This document shows, piece after piece, positions 8,510-16,494 of a stretch of 64,000 nucleotides of DNA. Position numbers and translations under genes: made by a program. The stretch's first letter is position 1, and every line of letters begins with the position of its first letter. Origin of the DNA: Pseudomonas kielensis (lineage in GTDB: Bacteria; Pseudomonadota; Gammaproteobacteria; Pseudomonadales; Pseudomonadaceae); contig NZ_JACMYG010000016.1 in assembly GCF_014236655.1 (NCBI RefSeq), positions 1-64,000 on the forward strand, read 5' to 3'. The notes beneath the pieces were generated by a model, which did no database searches, was not told the DNA's origin, and saw only the letters and a list, made by a program, of their open reading frames with translations.

Positions 8510-8863
8510 CTAAAGCTCATCGTCCTTTTTGCCCGACAACGGCGAGCGGTACTCGTGGCGCTCCTCGGCATCGGGTGCCTCTATGTTGCTGCCCGGCACG
8601 AACACGTTAGTCCGCAGTTCCCGGGCGTCGACCTCCATGACTCCCGGCACGCCGCGGGCCAGTTCAATGACCTGATCACATTGGCGATGGGTCAGCACCC
8701 TGCCGCTCAGGGCCACTGTGCCGGCGTGCGTCTTGACGTGGACATTCAGGCTCAACGCCTTGTCAAAGAAAGCCAGAGCGGATTTCACCCGGGTGGTGGT
8801 CCACGTGTCGTGAACGGCCATGCCCAGGTCGTGGGACAAATGCTGCAAGGAATGATTTTTCAT
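8510..8863 (-). CDS. BON-domain protein (OsmY-like)
   Basis: A 117-residue protein with one BON domain at residues ~20-95 (TTTRVKSALAFFDKALSLNV, then VALSGRVLTHRQCDQVIELA). BON domains bind phospholipids and are common in osmotic-stress envelope proteins. No signal peptide is visible when translation starts at the ATG at 8863, so its place in the cell is unclear; OsmY itself is periplasmic with two BON domains. The last ~25 residues are charged and end KKDDEL. The frame continues upstream, but the 8863 start matches the beginning of the conserved part. Confidence 0.75.
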   Translation of the reverse strand: MKNHSLQHLSHDLGMAVHDTWTTTRVKSALAFFDKALSLNVHVKTHAGTVALSGRVLTHRQCDQVIELARGVPGVMEVDARELRTNVFVPGSNIEAPDAEERHEYRSPLSGKKDDEL

Positions 8864-8975
8864 GGCAGAACCCTCTGTTGTGAGTCGTCGCATGGCCGGC
8901 GGGTTCGCCGGGCAATACGCACCCCAACACAGGTTAATTATAGTGCGTCGCGCGGTGCCGATTGGCCACGCAAGA

Positions 8976-8996
8976 AGGCCGCCAGAAAGGCGGCCT
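8976..8996. terminator. hairpin between the BON gene and the MXKDX gene
   Basis: AGGCCGCC / GGCGGCCT form an 8-bp stem around AGAAA. It lies 27 nt downstream of the minus-strand MXKDX gene and is the likely 3' end of that message. There is no clear U-run on either side. Confidence 0.45.
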
Positions 8997-9022
8997 AGGG
9001 GATCTTGCACACCCGAGGGGTG

Positions 9023-9334
9023 TTACTGCGCCATGGCGTCTTTTTTCATGGCGTCCTTGCTCATCGCATCTTTACCCATTGCATCCTTGCTCATTGCATC
9101 TTTGCCCATTGCGTCCTTGCTCATTGCATCTTTGCTCATTGCATCTTTGCTCATTGCATCTTTGCCCATTGCATCTTTGCTCATGGCGTCCTTGGACATC
9201 GCGTCCTTCTGCATGGCGCCCTTGCTCATGGCATCTTTGGACATGGTGTCCTTGCCCATGGTGTCAGCGGCATAAACGCTGGCGGCGCCCAGTGCCAGGC
9301 ACATGGACAGGACGGCAGTGGTGATCTTATTCAT
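9023..9334 (-). CDS. pentapeptide MXKDX-repeat exported protein
   Basis: A 103-residue protein consisting of a signal peptide (residues 1-22, ending VYA|AD) and about 16 tandem copies of the five-residue unit MxKDA (M-S/G/K/Q-K-D/G-A). This matches the family of MXKDX-repeat proteins known from Burkholderia and Pseudomonas, whose function is not established. The mature chain is almost entirely Met, Lys, Asp, Ala and Ser, highly charged, and probably unfolded in the periplasm. Regularly spaced Met and Asp could bind a soft metal such as copper, but that is inference. The 15-bp DNA repeat makes copy-number change by slippage likely. Confidence 0.88.
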   Translation of the reverse strand: MNKITTAVLSMCLALGAASVYAADTMGKDTMSKDAMSKGAMQKDAMSKDAMSKDAMGKDAMSKDAMSKDAMSKDAMGKDAMSKDAMGKDAMSKDAMKKDAMAQ

Positions 9335-9407
9335 GGTGTAACTCCTTGAAGCTCAGGTTGCGATTCGACGCAGCGGGCGCTGCGCCGTGAAAAAACGAAA
9401 GCGCCCT

Positions 9408-10199
9408 TCAGCTACCCCCGAACCAGTTGTAGCCCTGGTCTTCCCAGTAGCCACCGCTGTAGGTATTACTGACGAATATCGCCTGGATGTGTTTGGGGTT
9501 CTTGTAGCCCAGCTTGGTCGGCATGCGCAGCTTCATCGGAAAGCCATAGCGACGCGGCAGTACTTCGCCGTCATAGGTCAGGGCCAGCAAGGTCTGTGCA
9601 TGCAGGGCGGTGGCCATGTCGATGCTGGTGTAGTAGTCGTCGGCGCATTTGAAACCGACATACTTGGCATTGGTGTCGGCACCGATGCGCCTGAGAAAAT
9701 CGCTGAAGCGCACCCCGCCCCAGCGGCCAATTGCACTCCAGCCTTCCACGCAGATGTGCCGGGTGATCTGCTCGGTCTGCGCCATGGCACGCAATTCGTC
9801 GAGGCGCCAACTGCGCCGGTCCGCCACCAGGCCGGTGACCTCCAATCGATACTCGGCCTCCTCCACCACTGGTACCTGGTCAATGCCGTAGAAGGCATTG
9901 AAGGGGAACGGCCGGGTAATCATCGACTGCGGATACGTCGGCGCCAGTGCGTTGGGGTTGAACAGCCAGCCCTGCACCCGGTCGTTGAAGCGCGACATGG
10001 CCGACAGCGCGGTCTCGACACTGTCGTTGTCACTCAGGCTGCAGCCGGACAACATCGCCACCCCGCCCAGGGTCAGGCCCCTGAGCAGGAACGAGCGGCG
10101 CGAGCGGTCCTCGATCTGCAACTGTGGCGCGAGGATCTTCCTGGCATCGGTCAGGATGGAGGACTCATCCAGCTGTGGATCTTGCGTGTGCTTGTTCAT
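9408..10199 (-). CDS. Tat-exported molybdopterin-dependent oxidoreductase (sulfite-oxidase/MsrP fold)
   Basis: A 263-residue oxidoreductase of the sulfite-oxidase molybdopterin family. A twin-arginine motif, SRRSFLL, lies at residues 33-39, and the molybdenum ligand is expected to be C150 in RHICVEGWS. The Tat segment ends in LSGC (residues 50-53), which is also a lipobox, so the enzyme may be lipid-anchored after Tat export. It overlaps the next gene, a cytochrome b, by 4 bp, matching the MsrP/MsrQ or SorAB plan in which a membrane haem protein exchanges electrons with it. The substrate is unknown; the protein is shorter than MsrP. Confidence 0.82.
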   Translation of the reverse strand: MNKHTQDPQLDESSILTDARKILAPQLQIEDRSRRSFLLRGLTLGGVAMLSGCSLSDNDSVETALSAMSRFNDRVQGWLFNPNALAPTYPQSMITRPFPFNAFYGIDQVPVVEEAEYRLEVTGLVADRRSWRLDELRAMAQTEQITRHICVEGWSAIGRWGGVRFSDFLRRIGADTNAKYVGFKCADDYYTSIDMATALHAQTLLALTYDGEVLPRRYGFPMKLRMPTKLGYKNPKHIQAIFVSNTYSGGYWEDQGYNWFGGS

Positions 10200-10834
10200 G
10201 TGCGCTCCTTGCGGCCGACGATCATCGCCCAGAGTGTTTTAGGCACCACGGCGACCATCAGCAGATGGACCGCAACGAACCCCACCAACAGCGCCATCGC
10301 CACGAAATGCACATGCCGGGCGGCTTCGTAGCCCCCCAGGAGCTCGCGCAACGTGGCGAACTGCACCGACTTCCAGAGCACCAGGCCGGAGACCACAAGC
10401 ACCGCGATGTCGAGTATCACGAACAGGTAGGCCAGCCGTTGCACCTGGTTGTAGCGGCTCAGGTCGGCATGCCCCAAGCGTCCCCTCAAGGCGGCCCACA
10501 GGTCCTGCGCCACCCCCTTGGCCGACAGTGGAAAAAACTGCCGCGACAGGCGGCCACTGGCGAGGTTGATCAGCAGGTAGGCAAGGCCGTTGCACAGCAG
10601 CAGCCACATCGCCGCAAAATGCCATTGCAAGGCGCCGCCCAACCAGCCACCGAGGGTGATCGACAGGGGAAAACTGAAGTCGTACAGAGGGGAGGCGTTA
10701 TAGATGCGCCAGCCGCTGGTCACCATGATCAGCACGGCCAGGGCATTGAGCCAGTGGGTCAACCGCAGCCAGCGGGGGTGGCTGGCATGCCGGTGCTCGA
10801 GAGGCGCGCGGACGGGGGTGGGCAGCACTGACAT
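10196..10834 (-). CDS. membrane cytochrome b (cytochrome b561/b6-type)
   Basis: A 212-residue protein with four hydrophobic helices and histidines placed to bind two b haems (WLRLTHWLNAL near residue 25, ALQWHFAAMWLL near residue 70, ARHVHFVAMALL near residue 175, VAVHLLM near residue 190). It belongs to the Ni/Fe-hydrogenase-type cytochrome b group used as electron partners of periplasmic enzymes. Its stop codon overlaps the start of the molybdopterin oxidoreductase, so the two form an operon and probably a complex that links the periplasmic reaction to the quinone pool. Confidence 0.85.
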   Translation of the reverse strand: MSVLPTPVRAPLEHRHASHPRWLRLTHWLNALAVLIMVTSGWRIYNASPLYDFSFPLSITLGGWLGGALQWHFAAMWLLLCNGLAYLLINLASGRLSRQFFPLSAKGVAQDLWAALRGRLGHADLSRYNQVQRLAYLFVILDIAVLVVSGLVLWKSVQFATLRELLGGYEAARHVHFVAMALLVGFVAVHLLMVAVVPKTLWAMIVGRKERT

Positions 10835-11057
10835 GATCAGTTCCTGACGTTGGATTTGTCAGGGAGTATGCGAATCAATAGATCGCTAAATCCTCACGGA
10901 AAGTTCAATTAACTGTGATAACTACCAAGCGGCTTCCCGAGGTATCGCCCTCCGGCCCGCATTCACCGGCCTCCTGGGCCCCTATCACCCTGCTCTATCG
11001 TCGATGACTTTCGATTGGCCCTGGCGCAGGGTGATGTTTCAACCGGAGGGATTCGAC

Positions 11058-11462
11058 ATGCTCAACACACTCAAACAGATCAACCAGCGTTCAGCCTTCA
11101 ACCGCTGGGCCGGCCTGCACGTGACCCGCGCCGACAGCGGCGAGGTGGAGCTGAGCATGGCCTTTCGCGAGGCCGACATGGCCCAATATGCCGGCTTCCT
11201 GCACGCGGGGATGATCGCCGCCCTGCTCGATACCGCCTGCGGTTTTGCCGCCGGGACAGTGGCCGGTAACGTGCTGGCCTCGCATTTCTCGGTGAACTGC
11301 TTGGCACCGGCGGTGGGTGAGGTGTTCATCGCCAGGGGCAAGGTGATCAAGGCCGGCAAGAAGCAGGTGTTCGCCCGCGCTGAACTGTTTGCCCAGAGCG
11401 GCGAGCAGTTGAAACTGGTGGCCACCGGGGATGCGATCCTGGTGCCGGTCGAGGCGGGCTGA
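11058..11462 (+). CDS. PaaI-family acyl-CoA thioesterase
   Basis: A 134-residue hot-dog-fold thioesterase. The family signature GFLHAGMIAALLDTACGFAA (residues ~49-68) holds the HAG turn and the acidic catalytic residue. Proteins of this group hydrolyse phenylacetyl-CoA or medium-chain acyl-CoA; the substrate here cannot be told. The ATG at 11058 was chosen because GGAGG lies 8 nt upstream and the domain begins at once. It stands alone between the divergent cytochrome b gene and the MipA-like gene. Confidence 0.83.
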   Translation: MLNTLKQINQRSAFNRWAGLHVTRADSGEVELSMAFREADMAQYAGFLHAGMIAALLDTACGFAAGTVAGNVLASHFSVNCLAPAVGEVFIARGKVIKAGKKQVFARAELFAQSGEQLKLVATGDAILVPVEAG

Positions 11463-11483
11463 GGACCGGCCGGGACGCTGCAC

Positions 11484-11520
11484 AATCTTTGACAGTTTCC
11501 CGACAAAGCTGTCAAAGATT
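11484..11520. promoter_or_regulatory. perfect 12-bp inverted repeat before the MipA-like gene
   Basis: AATCTTTGACAG and CTGTCAAAGATT are separated by 13 nt, 21 nt after the thioesterase stop and 53 nt before the MipA-like start. No T-run follows, so it is either an operator in the mipA promoter or a U-less terminator. Confidence 0.45.
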
Positions 11521-11573
11521 ACCTGCGTTCGCGCCCCTAGCATGGCGGCATCCTCATTTCCCCTGGGTGCCCC

Positions 11574-12374
11574 ATGTCGTCGCTGAGCAACTGCAAGTGT
11601 CTATGCCTCTCCCTCACCTCCTTCGGCCTGTTGATCGGGGCCGAGCCGCTGCCTGCCGACGATTGGCACGCCCGTGTGCAAGCCGGCATCGCCCACCTGC
11701 CCCGCTACAGCGGCAGCGACGAGCGGGTCAGTGCACCGCTGCTGGGTGTGCAGATCACCAGCCCTTATGGACTCTTCCTGGACAGCGACAAGGGCTTGGG
11801 CTGGGCCTTTGACGAGGACGACTTTGGCCTGAGCCTGTACGTCGGCGCCAGTGACGGGCGCAAGGATCGCAAATCGCAGTTCCACGGCAGCGACGCACTC
11901 AACGGCATGGGTTCGATCCAATCGCGCCCGGTATTCGGCCTTGAGGCCACCTACCCCCTGGGCGAAGCCATCCTTGGCGCGACTTTCGAGCACGCGCTGA
12001 AAAAGGACGACGATCCTGACACCGGCTCGGCCTACAACCACCTGAAACTGAGCATCAGCGCGCCGCTGTACAAGGGTGCCTACGGCGAATTGCTGGGCAG
12101 CCTCAACAGCCAGTTCGGTGACGGCAACTATGTGCGCACCTGGTATGGCGTCAGCGCCAAACAGGCTTCGCACAGCCAGTTCCGCGCCCACGACACCCAC
12201 GCTGGGCTGGTCAGTCGCGGCGCGGACCTGAGCTGGTCCCTGCCGATCAATGAACAGTGGAGCGTGTCGACGGTGCTGGCGCTGCAGTACCTCAACGGCG
12301 ATGCCGCCGACAGCCCACTGGTCGAACGACGGTGGCAGACGGCAGCAACTGGCCAGGTGGTGTACACCTTTTGA
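11574..12374 (+). CDS. MipA/OmpV-family outer-membrane protein
   Basis: A 266-residue predicted beta-barrel. The N-terminus has a signal-like stretch (CLCLSLTSFGLLIGA). The mature part opens with the family hallmark of a short periplasmic turn (RYSGSDERVSAPLLGVQITS), has alternating aromatic/polar strands, and ends in VVYTF with the terminal Phe typical of outer-membrane proteins. MipA in E. coli scaffolds murein enzymes, while OmpV-like members act in permeability. It is convergent with an RstAB-like sensor/regulator pair, a common arrangement, so that pair may control it. Confidence 0.82.
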   Translation: MSSLSNCKCLCLSLTSFGLLIGAEPLPADDWHARVQAGIAHLPRYSGSDERVSAPLLGVQITSPYGLFLDSDKGLGWAFDEDDFGLSLYVGASDGRKDRKSQFHGSDALNGMGSIQSRPVFGLEATYPLGEAILGATFEHALKKDDDPDTGSAYNHLKLSISAPLYKGAYGELLGSLNSQFGDGNYVRTWYGVSAKQASHSQFRAHDTHAGLVSRGADLSWSLPINEQWSVSTVLALQYLNGDAADSPLVERRWQTAATGQVVYTF

Positions 12375-12416
12375 GGGTCACAGTCGTTGTGGCAACTGAC
12401 TTGCCAGCGCCCCTCC

Positions 12417-12447
12417 CCTGTGGGACCGGGCTTGCCTGGAATGGCGG
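12417..12447. repeat. degenerate REP element
   Basis: CCTGTGGGACCGGGCTTGCC followed by TGGAATGGCGG resembles a decayed Pseudomonas REP (GTGGGAGCGGGCTTGCCCGCGATGG type). It lies in the 183-bp gap between convergent genes. Confidence 0.5.
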
Positions 12448-12557
12448 TGGGTCAGGTCTGTCAATGTCGGCCGTCCCACCCCCAACAACGGATCCACCCA
12501 CAAACCCAGGATCACCATAAAAACCTTGAGCGATTTGGCGCGTAAGGGCTTCCCAGG

Positions 12558-13844
12558 TTAATCCAAGTGCGCCCAGGTCATGCGAAACGACGCCCCGCCC
12601 CACGGTGAGTCAGTCACCTGCACTTGCCCGCCATGGGATTGCGAAACCCGGCGTACCAACGCCAGGCCCAGGCCGAAGCCACCCGTGCGGCGGTCGCGGC
12701 TGGCGTCCAGGCGCGAGAACGGTTCGAAAATCTTTTCCCGCCCGTCCACCGGCACGCCAGGTCCATCGTCATTGACCCTCACTTCATAGTGATCGCCGTT
12801 ACGCACCAGCGACACTTCCACCCGCCGCTCGGCATACCGAATGGCGTTGCGCAGCAGGTTGATCACCGCACGGGCCATGAAGCGCGGCTCCAGGCGCACC
12901 TGCGTCAGCTGGCACTCGACAATCAGCAACTGCACCCCGGCGGCCTCGGCCTCCAGCGCCACACTGCCGACCACGCTGTCGAGCCAGTTGTTGGCCTGGA
13001 TGTTCTCCCGGCTGATGACCGTTGCGCCGCGTTCCAGGCTGGCGTAGGTCAGCAGCTCGGAGACCATCTCTTCCAGCTCGCCGAGGTCGGCATACATGTC
13101 CGCGATCAGGGCCTTGTTGGCACTCGGGTCCACCTGCTGCCGGAGCTGGTCCAGTTCGAACGACAATCGCGCAATCGGCGTGCGCAGTTCATGGGACACC
13201 GCGTTGGTCAGCTCGCGCTGGTTGGCGATCAGGCCTTCGATGCGCGCCGCCATCTGGTTGAAGTGCTCGGCCAGGTCACGAATGTTCGAGCGTTTGGACA
13301 ACTGGATTCGCGCCGTCAGGTCATTGTCGCCAAAGCGTTCGGCGGCCAGGCGCAGTTTCTCAAGGTCCCGCCAGTGCGGGCGGACCCAGAAAAACAGCAC
13401 GATGCCCAGCAACACCCCAAGCATGCTGTAGGCCAGAATCATATAGATGGTGGTGCGGCTGGGTTCCTCCGGCAACTGGATGCTCAGCAGTTGCTCGCCG
13501 TCGTCGATGCGCGAAATGAACTGGGTGTATTGGTCGCGGACCACCATCAGGTTATCCGCCAGTTCGGCCCGCTCGGTGTCGCTCAGTGCCAGCTCGGCCG
13601 GCTCGACCAACTGCAACCGCAGGCCGTAATGGGGCCGCAGTTTTTCCAGTTGCGCCTGCCGGCCCGGCCCGTCCAGCTCACGCAGTTGTTCCACCAGTGA
13701 ATAGGCGGGCCCGCGCACGGCCTCACGGTTATAGGTTTTCAGGGTGTCGTCGAGAACGGCGGTAAAAGTCCGGTCCACCACCTCGAGGGCCGCCACCAGA
13801 CCAATCGCCAGCACCAGGAACAGGCCAAAGAATAGACGCAGCAT
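12558..13844 (-). CDS. sensor histidine kinase (RstB-like)
   Basis: A 428-residue membrane sensor. TM1 is at residues ~4-24, a periplasmic domain of ~110 residues follows, and TM2 is at ~132-153. HAMP covers ~155-208 and the H-box NAVSHELRTPIARL carries the phospho-acceptor histidine near residue 218. ATP-binding motifs follow: NLLRNAIRYA (N), DDGPGVPVDGREKIFEPF (G1/F) and GGFGLGLALV (G2). The start codon directly abuts the stop of the regulator gene, so the two are co-transcribed. RstB of enteric bacteria has the same build; the stimulus here is unknown. Confidence 0.9.
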   Translation of the reverse strand: MLRLFFGLFLVLAIGLVAALEVVDRTFTAVLDDTLKTYNREAVRGPAYSLVEQLRELDGPGRQAQLEKLRPHYGLRLQLVEPAELALSDTERAELADNLMVVRDQYTQFISRIDDGEQLLSIQLPEEPSRTTIYMILAYSMLGVLLGIVLFFWVRPHWRDLEKLRLAAERFGDNDLTARIQLSKRSNIRDLAEHFNQMAARIEGLIANQRELTNAVSHELRTPIARLSFELDQLRQQVDPSANKALIADMYADLGELEEMVSELLTYASLERGATVISRENIQANNWLDSVVGSVALEAEAAGVQLLIVECQLTQVRLEPRFMARAVINLLRNAIRYAERRVEVSLVRNGDHYEVRVNDDGPGVPVDGREKIFEPFSRLDASRDRRTGGFGLGLALVRRVSQSHGGQVQVTDSPWGGASFRMTWAHLD

Positions 13845-14552
13845 CTACAGCTCCCAGGCAAACGGATTGAACAGGTAGCCCTTGCCCCACACCGTCTTGA
13901 TGCACACCGGCTCGCGCGGGTTGTCCTTGAGCTTGGCCCGCAGCTTGCTGATGTACACGTCGACGCTGCGGTTGAGGCCGTCGAAGGCGATGCCACGCAT
14001 GCGGTTGAGGATATCGTCCCGGGACAGGGTCTTGCCGGCCGAGCTCGCCAGCAACCACAGCAACTCGAACTCCATGGTGGTCAGTTCGATCAGTTCGTCG
14101 GCCAGGCGCACTTCGCGGCAACTGCGGTCGATCAGCAGCCCGCCGAACTCCAGCGATCCGCGCACCGTGCTTTCCGGGACCTGGCGACGTTGCAGGGCAC
14201 GCAGGCGCGCCAGCAGCACCGGCGGTTTGATCGGTTTGATCACATAGTCGTCGGCACCGGACTCCAGGCCGAGGATGTGGTCGAGGTCATCCTCCTTGGC
14301 AGTGAGGATGACGATGGGGGTGTCGGACAGGCTGCGGATCTCGCGACACAGGTGCAGCCCGCTCTGGCCCGGCAGCATCAGGTCGAGCACGACGATTTTC
14401 GGCTTGAACTCGATGAACGCGGCCAGGGCCAGGTCGCCGCGACACACCTGCCGCACTTCGAAGCCGTGCTGGGACAGGAAGTAGGCGATCAGTCCGGAGA
14501 GCTTTTCGTCGTCTTCCACCAGCAATACTTTGCCAAACCCCAGGTTATCCAT
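13845..14552 (-). CDS. OmpR-family response regulator (RstA-like)
   Basis: A 235-residue response regulator. The receiver domain (residues ~10-122) has the acidic pocket VEDDEK, the phospho-acceptor Asp in KIVVLDLMLPG and the switch Lys in YVIKPIKP. The C-terminal winged helix is at ~140-235 (LTTMEFELLWLLASSAGKTL, then VDVYISKLRAKL). It is the first gene of the pair with the downstream histidine kinase. A likely target is the adjacent MipA-like porin gene, by position only. Confidence 0.92.
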   Translation of the reverse strand: MDNLGFGKVLLVEDDEKLSGLIAYFLSQHGFEVRQVCRGDLALAAFIEFKPKIVVLDLMLPGQSGLHLCREIRSLSDTPIVILTAKEDDLDHILGLESGADDYVIKPIKPPVLLARLRALQRRQVPESTVRGSLEFGGLLIDRSCREVRLADELIELTTMEFELLWLLASSAGKTLSRDDILNRMRGIAFDGLNRSVDVYISKLRAKLKDNPREPVCIKTVWGKGYLFNPFAWEL

Positions 14553-14630
14553 AACGACCGTCGACCACGCCTTGAGTGAAGGGGTCGCATTATGGCGCCA
14601 ATCGGCGGCGGGACGCAGACGACAGACGGC

Positions 14631-14658
14631 AAAAACCGCCCTTGGCGGACGGTTTTCA
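14631..14658 (-). terminator. terminator of miaE
   Basis: On the minus strand an AAAACCG.. / ..CGGTTTTT stem with a GCC/GGC extension is followed by Ts, about 70 nt after the miaE stop. It lies between miaE and the start of the RstA-like gene. Confidence 0.5.
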
Positions 14659-14727
14659 GTGATCTTTCATACTCTTAAGAGTTTTTAACAATTGCCCCGG
14701 ATTCTTTGACAATGACCCGGCGGGTAT

Positions 14728-15336
14728 TCAGGCGGCGGCCGGTACGCCGCTGTGGAAGCGGAATTCGACGTCCGGCGACTCGATCAGCTCCTGCTCGGCA
14801 GCACGGACCCGGTCGATCACCTGGGCGATGTCCTTGGCGTCGCCGTACTGGTAGGCCAGCTTCAGGTAGCCCTGGAAGTGCCGGGCTTCGCTTTTCAGCA
14901 GACCGAAGTAGAACGTGCCCAGTTCCTCGTCCAGGTGCGGCACCAGTGCTTCGAATCGCTCGCAGCTGCGGGCTTCGATAAAGGCCCCGACCACCAGGGT
15001 GTCCACCAGCTTGACCGGCTCATGGCTGCGCACCACTTTGCGCAGGCCCGAGGCGTAGCGCCCGGCGGACAGCTGGCGCAGTTCGATCTTGCGCTTCTTC
15101 ATCAGGCGCATGACCTGCTCGTGGTGCACCAGTTCTTCACGGGCCAGGCGCGACATCAGGTTGATCAGGTCGACATGGGAGTGGTACTTGGCAATCAGGC
15201 TCAACGCCGTGCTGGCGGCCTTGAACTCGCAGTTCTTGTGGTCGATCAGCAGGGTTTCCTGATCCGCCAGCGCCGCTTGAACCCAGCCATCCGGCGTCCG
15301 GCAACCGAGGAACTCATGAATCTCGGGAAGGATCAT
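14728..15336 (-). CDS. miaE: tRNA 2-methylthio-N6-isopentenyladenosine-37 hydroxylase MiaE
   Basis: A 202-residue non-haem diiron monooxygenase that hydroxylates ms2i6A37 in tRNA to ms2io6A. The four-helix ferritin-like fold is recognisable from paired ExxH motifs: E37 (KNCEFKAAS), REELVHHEQVM near residue 68, FIEARSCERFEAL near 120 and KSEARHFQGYL near 150. The length is normal. It is a single gene with its own promoter region, divergent from the universal stress gene across 224 bp. The enzyme requires oxygen, whereas the divergent gene carries an anaerobic-activator site. Confidence 0.92.
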   Translation of the reverse strand: MILPEIHEFLGCRTPDGWVQAALADQETLLIDHKNCEFKAASTALSLIAKYHSHVDLINLMSRLAREELVHHEQVMRLMKKRKIELRQLSAGRYASGLRKVVRSHEPVKLVDTLVVGAFIEARSCERFEALVPHLDEELGTFYFGLLKSEARHFQGYLKLAYQYGDAKDIAQVIDRVRAAEQELIESPDVEFRFHSGVPAAA

Positions 15337-15477
15337 TGGCTCACTTCCGACAGTTCAACAGGACCAGAGGGCAGGACGGCGAGGATTTCAGGGATCGATG
15401 ACATGGGGCTCACGGGCAATGGGTTCAAAGCGAGGCGCGATTATACCGGGCTGCCGGCAGACCACCAGTCGCTGCAC

Positions 15478-15491
15478 TTGATATGCATCAA
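15478..15491 (+). promoter_or_regulatory. ANR/FNR box in the usp promoter
   Basis: TTGAT-ATGC-ATCAA is a perfect match to the ANR/FNR consensus TTGAT-N4-ATCAA. A -10-like TATAGT sits at 15515-15520; with a start site near 15527 the box centre falls near -42, the position used for class II activation. The gene starts at 15561. Confidence 0.8.
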
Positions 15492-15560
15492 GGCCCTGGA
15501 TCACCACCAGCATCTATAGTTGTGCAACAAGGTTATTTTCTGTCATCGGAGATCCCGACC

Positions 15561-16427
15561 ATGCAAGACATCCGCAGCATTCTGGTGGTGATTGAGCCCT
15601 CTCCCGACGAAAGCCTGGCGCTCAAGCGCGCCAAGCTGATCGCCGGGGTCACCCAGGCACACCTGCATTTGCTGATTTGCGATAAAAAGCATGATCACTC
15701 GGCGCTGTTGAGCGTGCTCAAGGCCAGCCTGCAGGGCGAAGGCCACAGCGTGACCACCGAGCAGGCCTGGAACGAAACCGTGCACGACACCATTGTCGAT
15801 GTGCAGCAGGCCGAAGGCTGTGGCCTGGTGATCAAGCAGCACTTTGCCGACAATCCGCTGAAAAAGTTCCTCCTGACCCCGGACGACTGGAAGCTGCTGC
15901 GCCAGTGCCCGAGCCCGGTGCTGCTGGTGAAAACCGCCAAGCCCTGGACCGGCGGGACCATCCTGGCGGCCATCGATGTGGGGAACAACGACCCTGAACA
16001 CCGGGTATTGCACGCCACTATCGTCGATCATGGGTTCGACATCGCCCACCTGGCCAAGGCCCAACTGCATGTGATTACCGCGCATCCGTCGCCGATGCTG
16101 TCAGCCGCCGACCCGGTGTTCCAGCTCAAGGAAACCATCGAGGCGCGCTACCGCGAAGACTGCAAGGCGTTCCAGGCCGAGTTCGACATCGATGACGAGC
16201 ACCTGCATGTCGAGGAAGGCCCGGCGGATGTCTTGATTCCGCACATGGCCCACAAGCTGCAGGCGGCGGTGACCGTGATTGGCAGCGTGGCGCGGACCGG
16301 ATTCTCGGGGGCGTTGATCGGCAATACCGCCGAAGTGGTGCTCGACTCCCTGGAAAGCGACGTGCTGGTGCTCAAGCCGCAGGAGATCATGGATCACCTG
16401 GAGGAGTTGGTGTCTAGCGAGACCTGA
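15561..16427 (+). CDS. universal stress protein, tandem UspA domains (UspE-like)
   Basis: A 288-residue cytoplasmic protein of two UspA domains (residues ~1-140 and ~145-280). The second ends with a GSVARTGFSGALIGNTAEVVL segment matching the ATP-binding GxxG-x9-G(S/T/N) pattern of Usp proteins. The ATG at 15561 was chosen over an upstream in-frame ATG because the domain begins there and the promoter lies between. The perfect ANR box upstream suggests induction on oxygen limitation, as known for several Pseudomonas Usp proteins. Its neighbours acnB and a DUF1289 gene recall P. aeruginosa PA1787-PA1789 (from memory). Confidence 0.9.
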   Translation: MQDIRSILVVIEPSPDESLALKRAKLIAGVTQAHLHLLICDKKHDHSALLSVLKASLQGEGHSVTTEQAWNETVHDTIVDVQQAEGCGLVIKQHFADNPLKKFLLTPDDWKLLRQCPSPVLLVKTAKPWTGGTILAAIDVGNNDPEHRVLHATIVDHGFDIAHLAKAQLHVITAHPSPMLSAADPVFQLKETIEARYREDCKAFQAEFDIDDEHLHVEEGPADVLIPHMAHKLQAAVTVIGSVARTGFSGALIGNTAEVVLDSLESDVLVLKPQEIMDHLEELVSSET

Positions 16428-16438
16428 TGGGGCGCTTT

Positions 16439-16480
16439 CGCTGGAGAGCCCGCCCCCACCGGGGAGCCGGCTCTCCAGCG
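16439..16480. terminator. shared hairpin between convergent usp and DUF1289 genes
   Basis: CGCTGGAGAGCC and GGCTCTCCAGCG form a perfect 12-bp stem around an 18-nt loop that can fold further (CCCC/GGGG). It lies 11 nt after the usp stop and 14 nt after the stop of the convergent gene. T-rich sequence is weak (TTCTTTC on the plus side). Confidence 0.55.
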
Positions 16481-16494
16481 AGGTTCTTTCTAAC

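Noticed and set aside
9023..9334. Regular short DNA repeats suggesting a CRISPR array
   Set aside because: The 15-bp units have no spacers and translate in frame to the MXKDX repeat behind a signal peptide.
9005..9349. Plus-strand frame rich in His, Ile, Phe and Ala (AHCIFAHCIFAHC) across the MXKDX gene
   Set aside because: It is the complement of the tandem repeat; only the minus frame has a signal peptide and known family.
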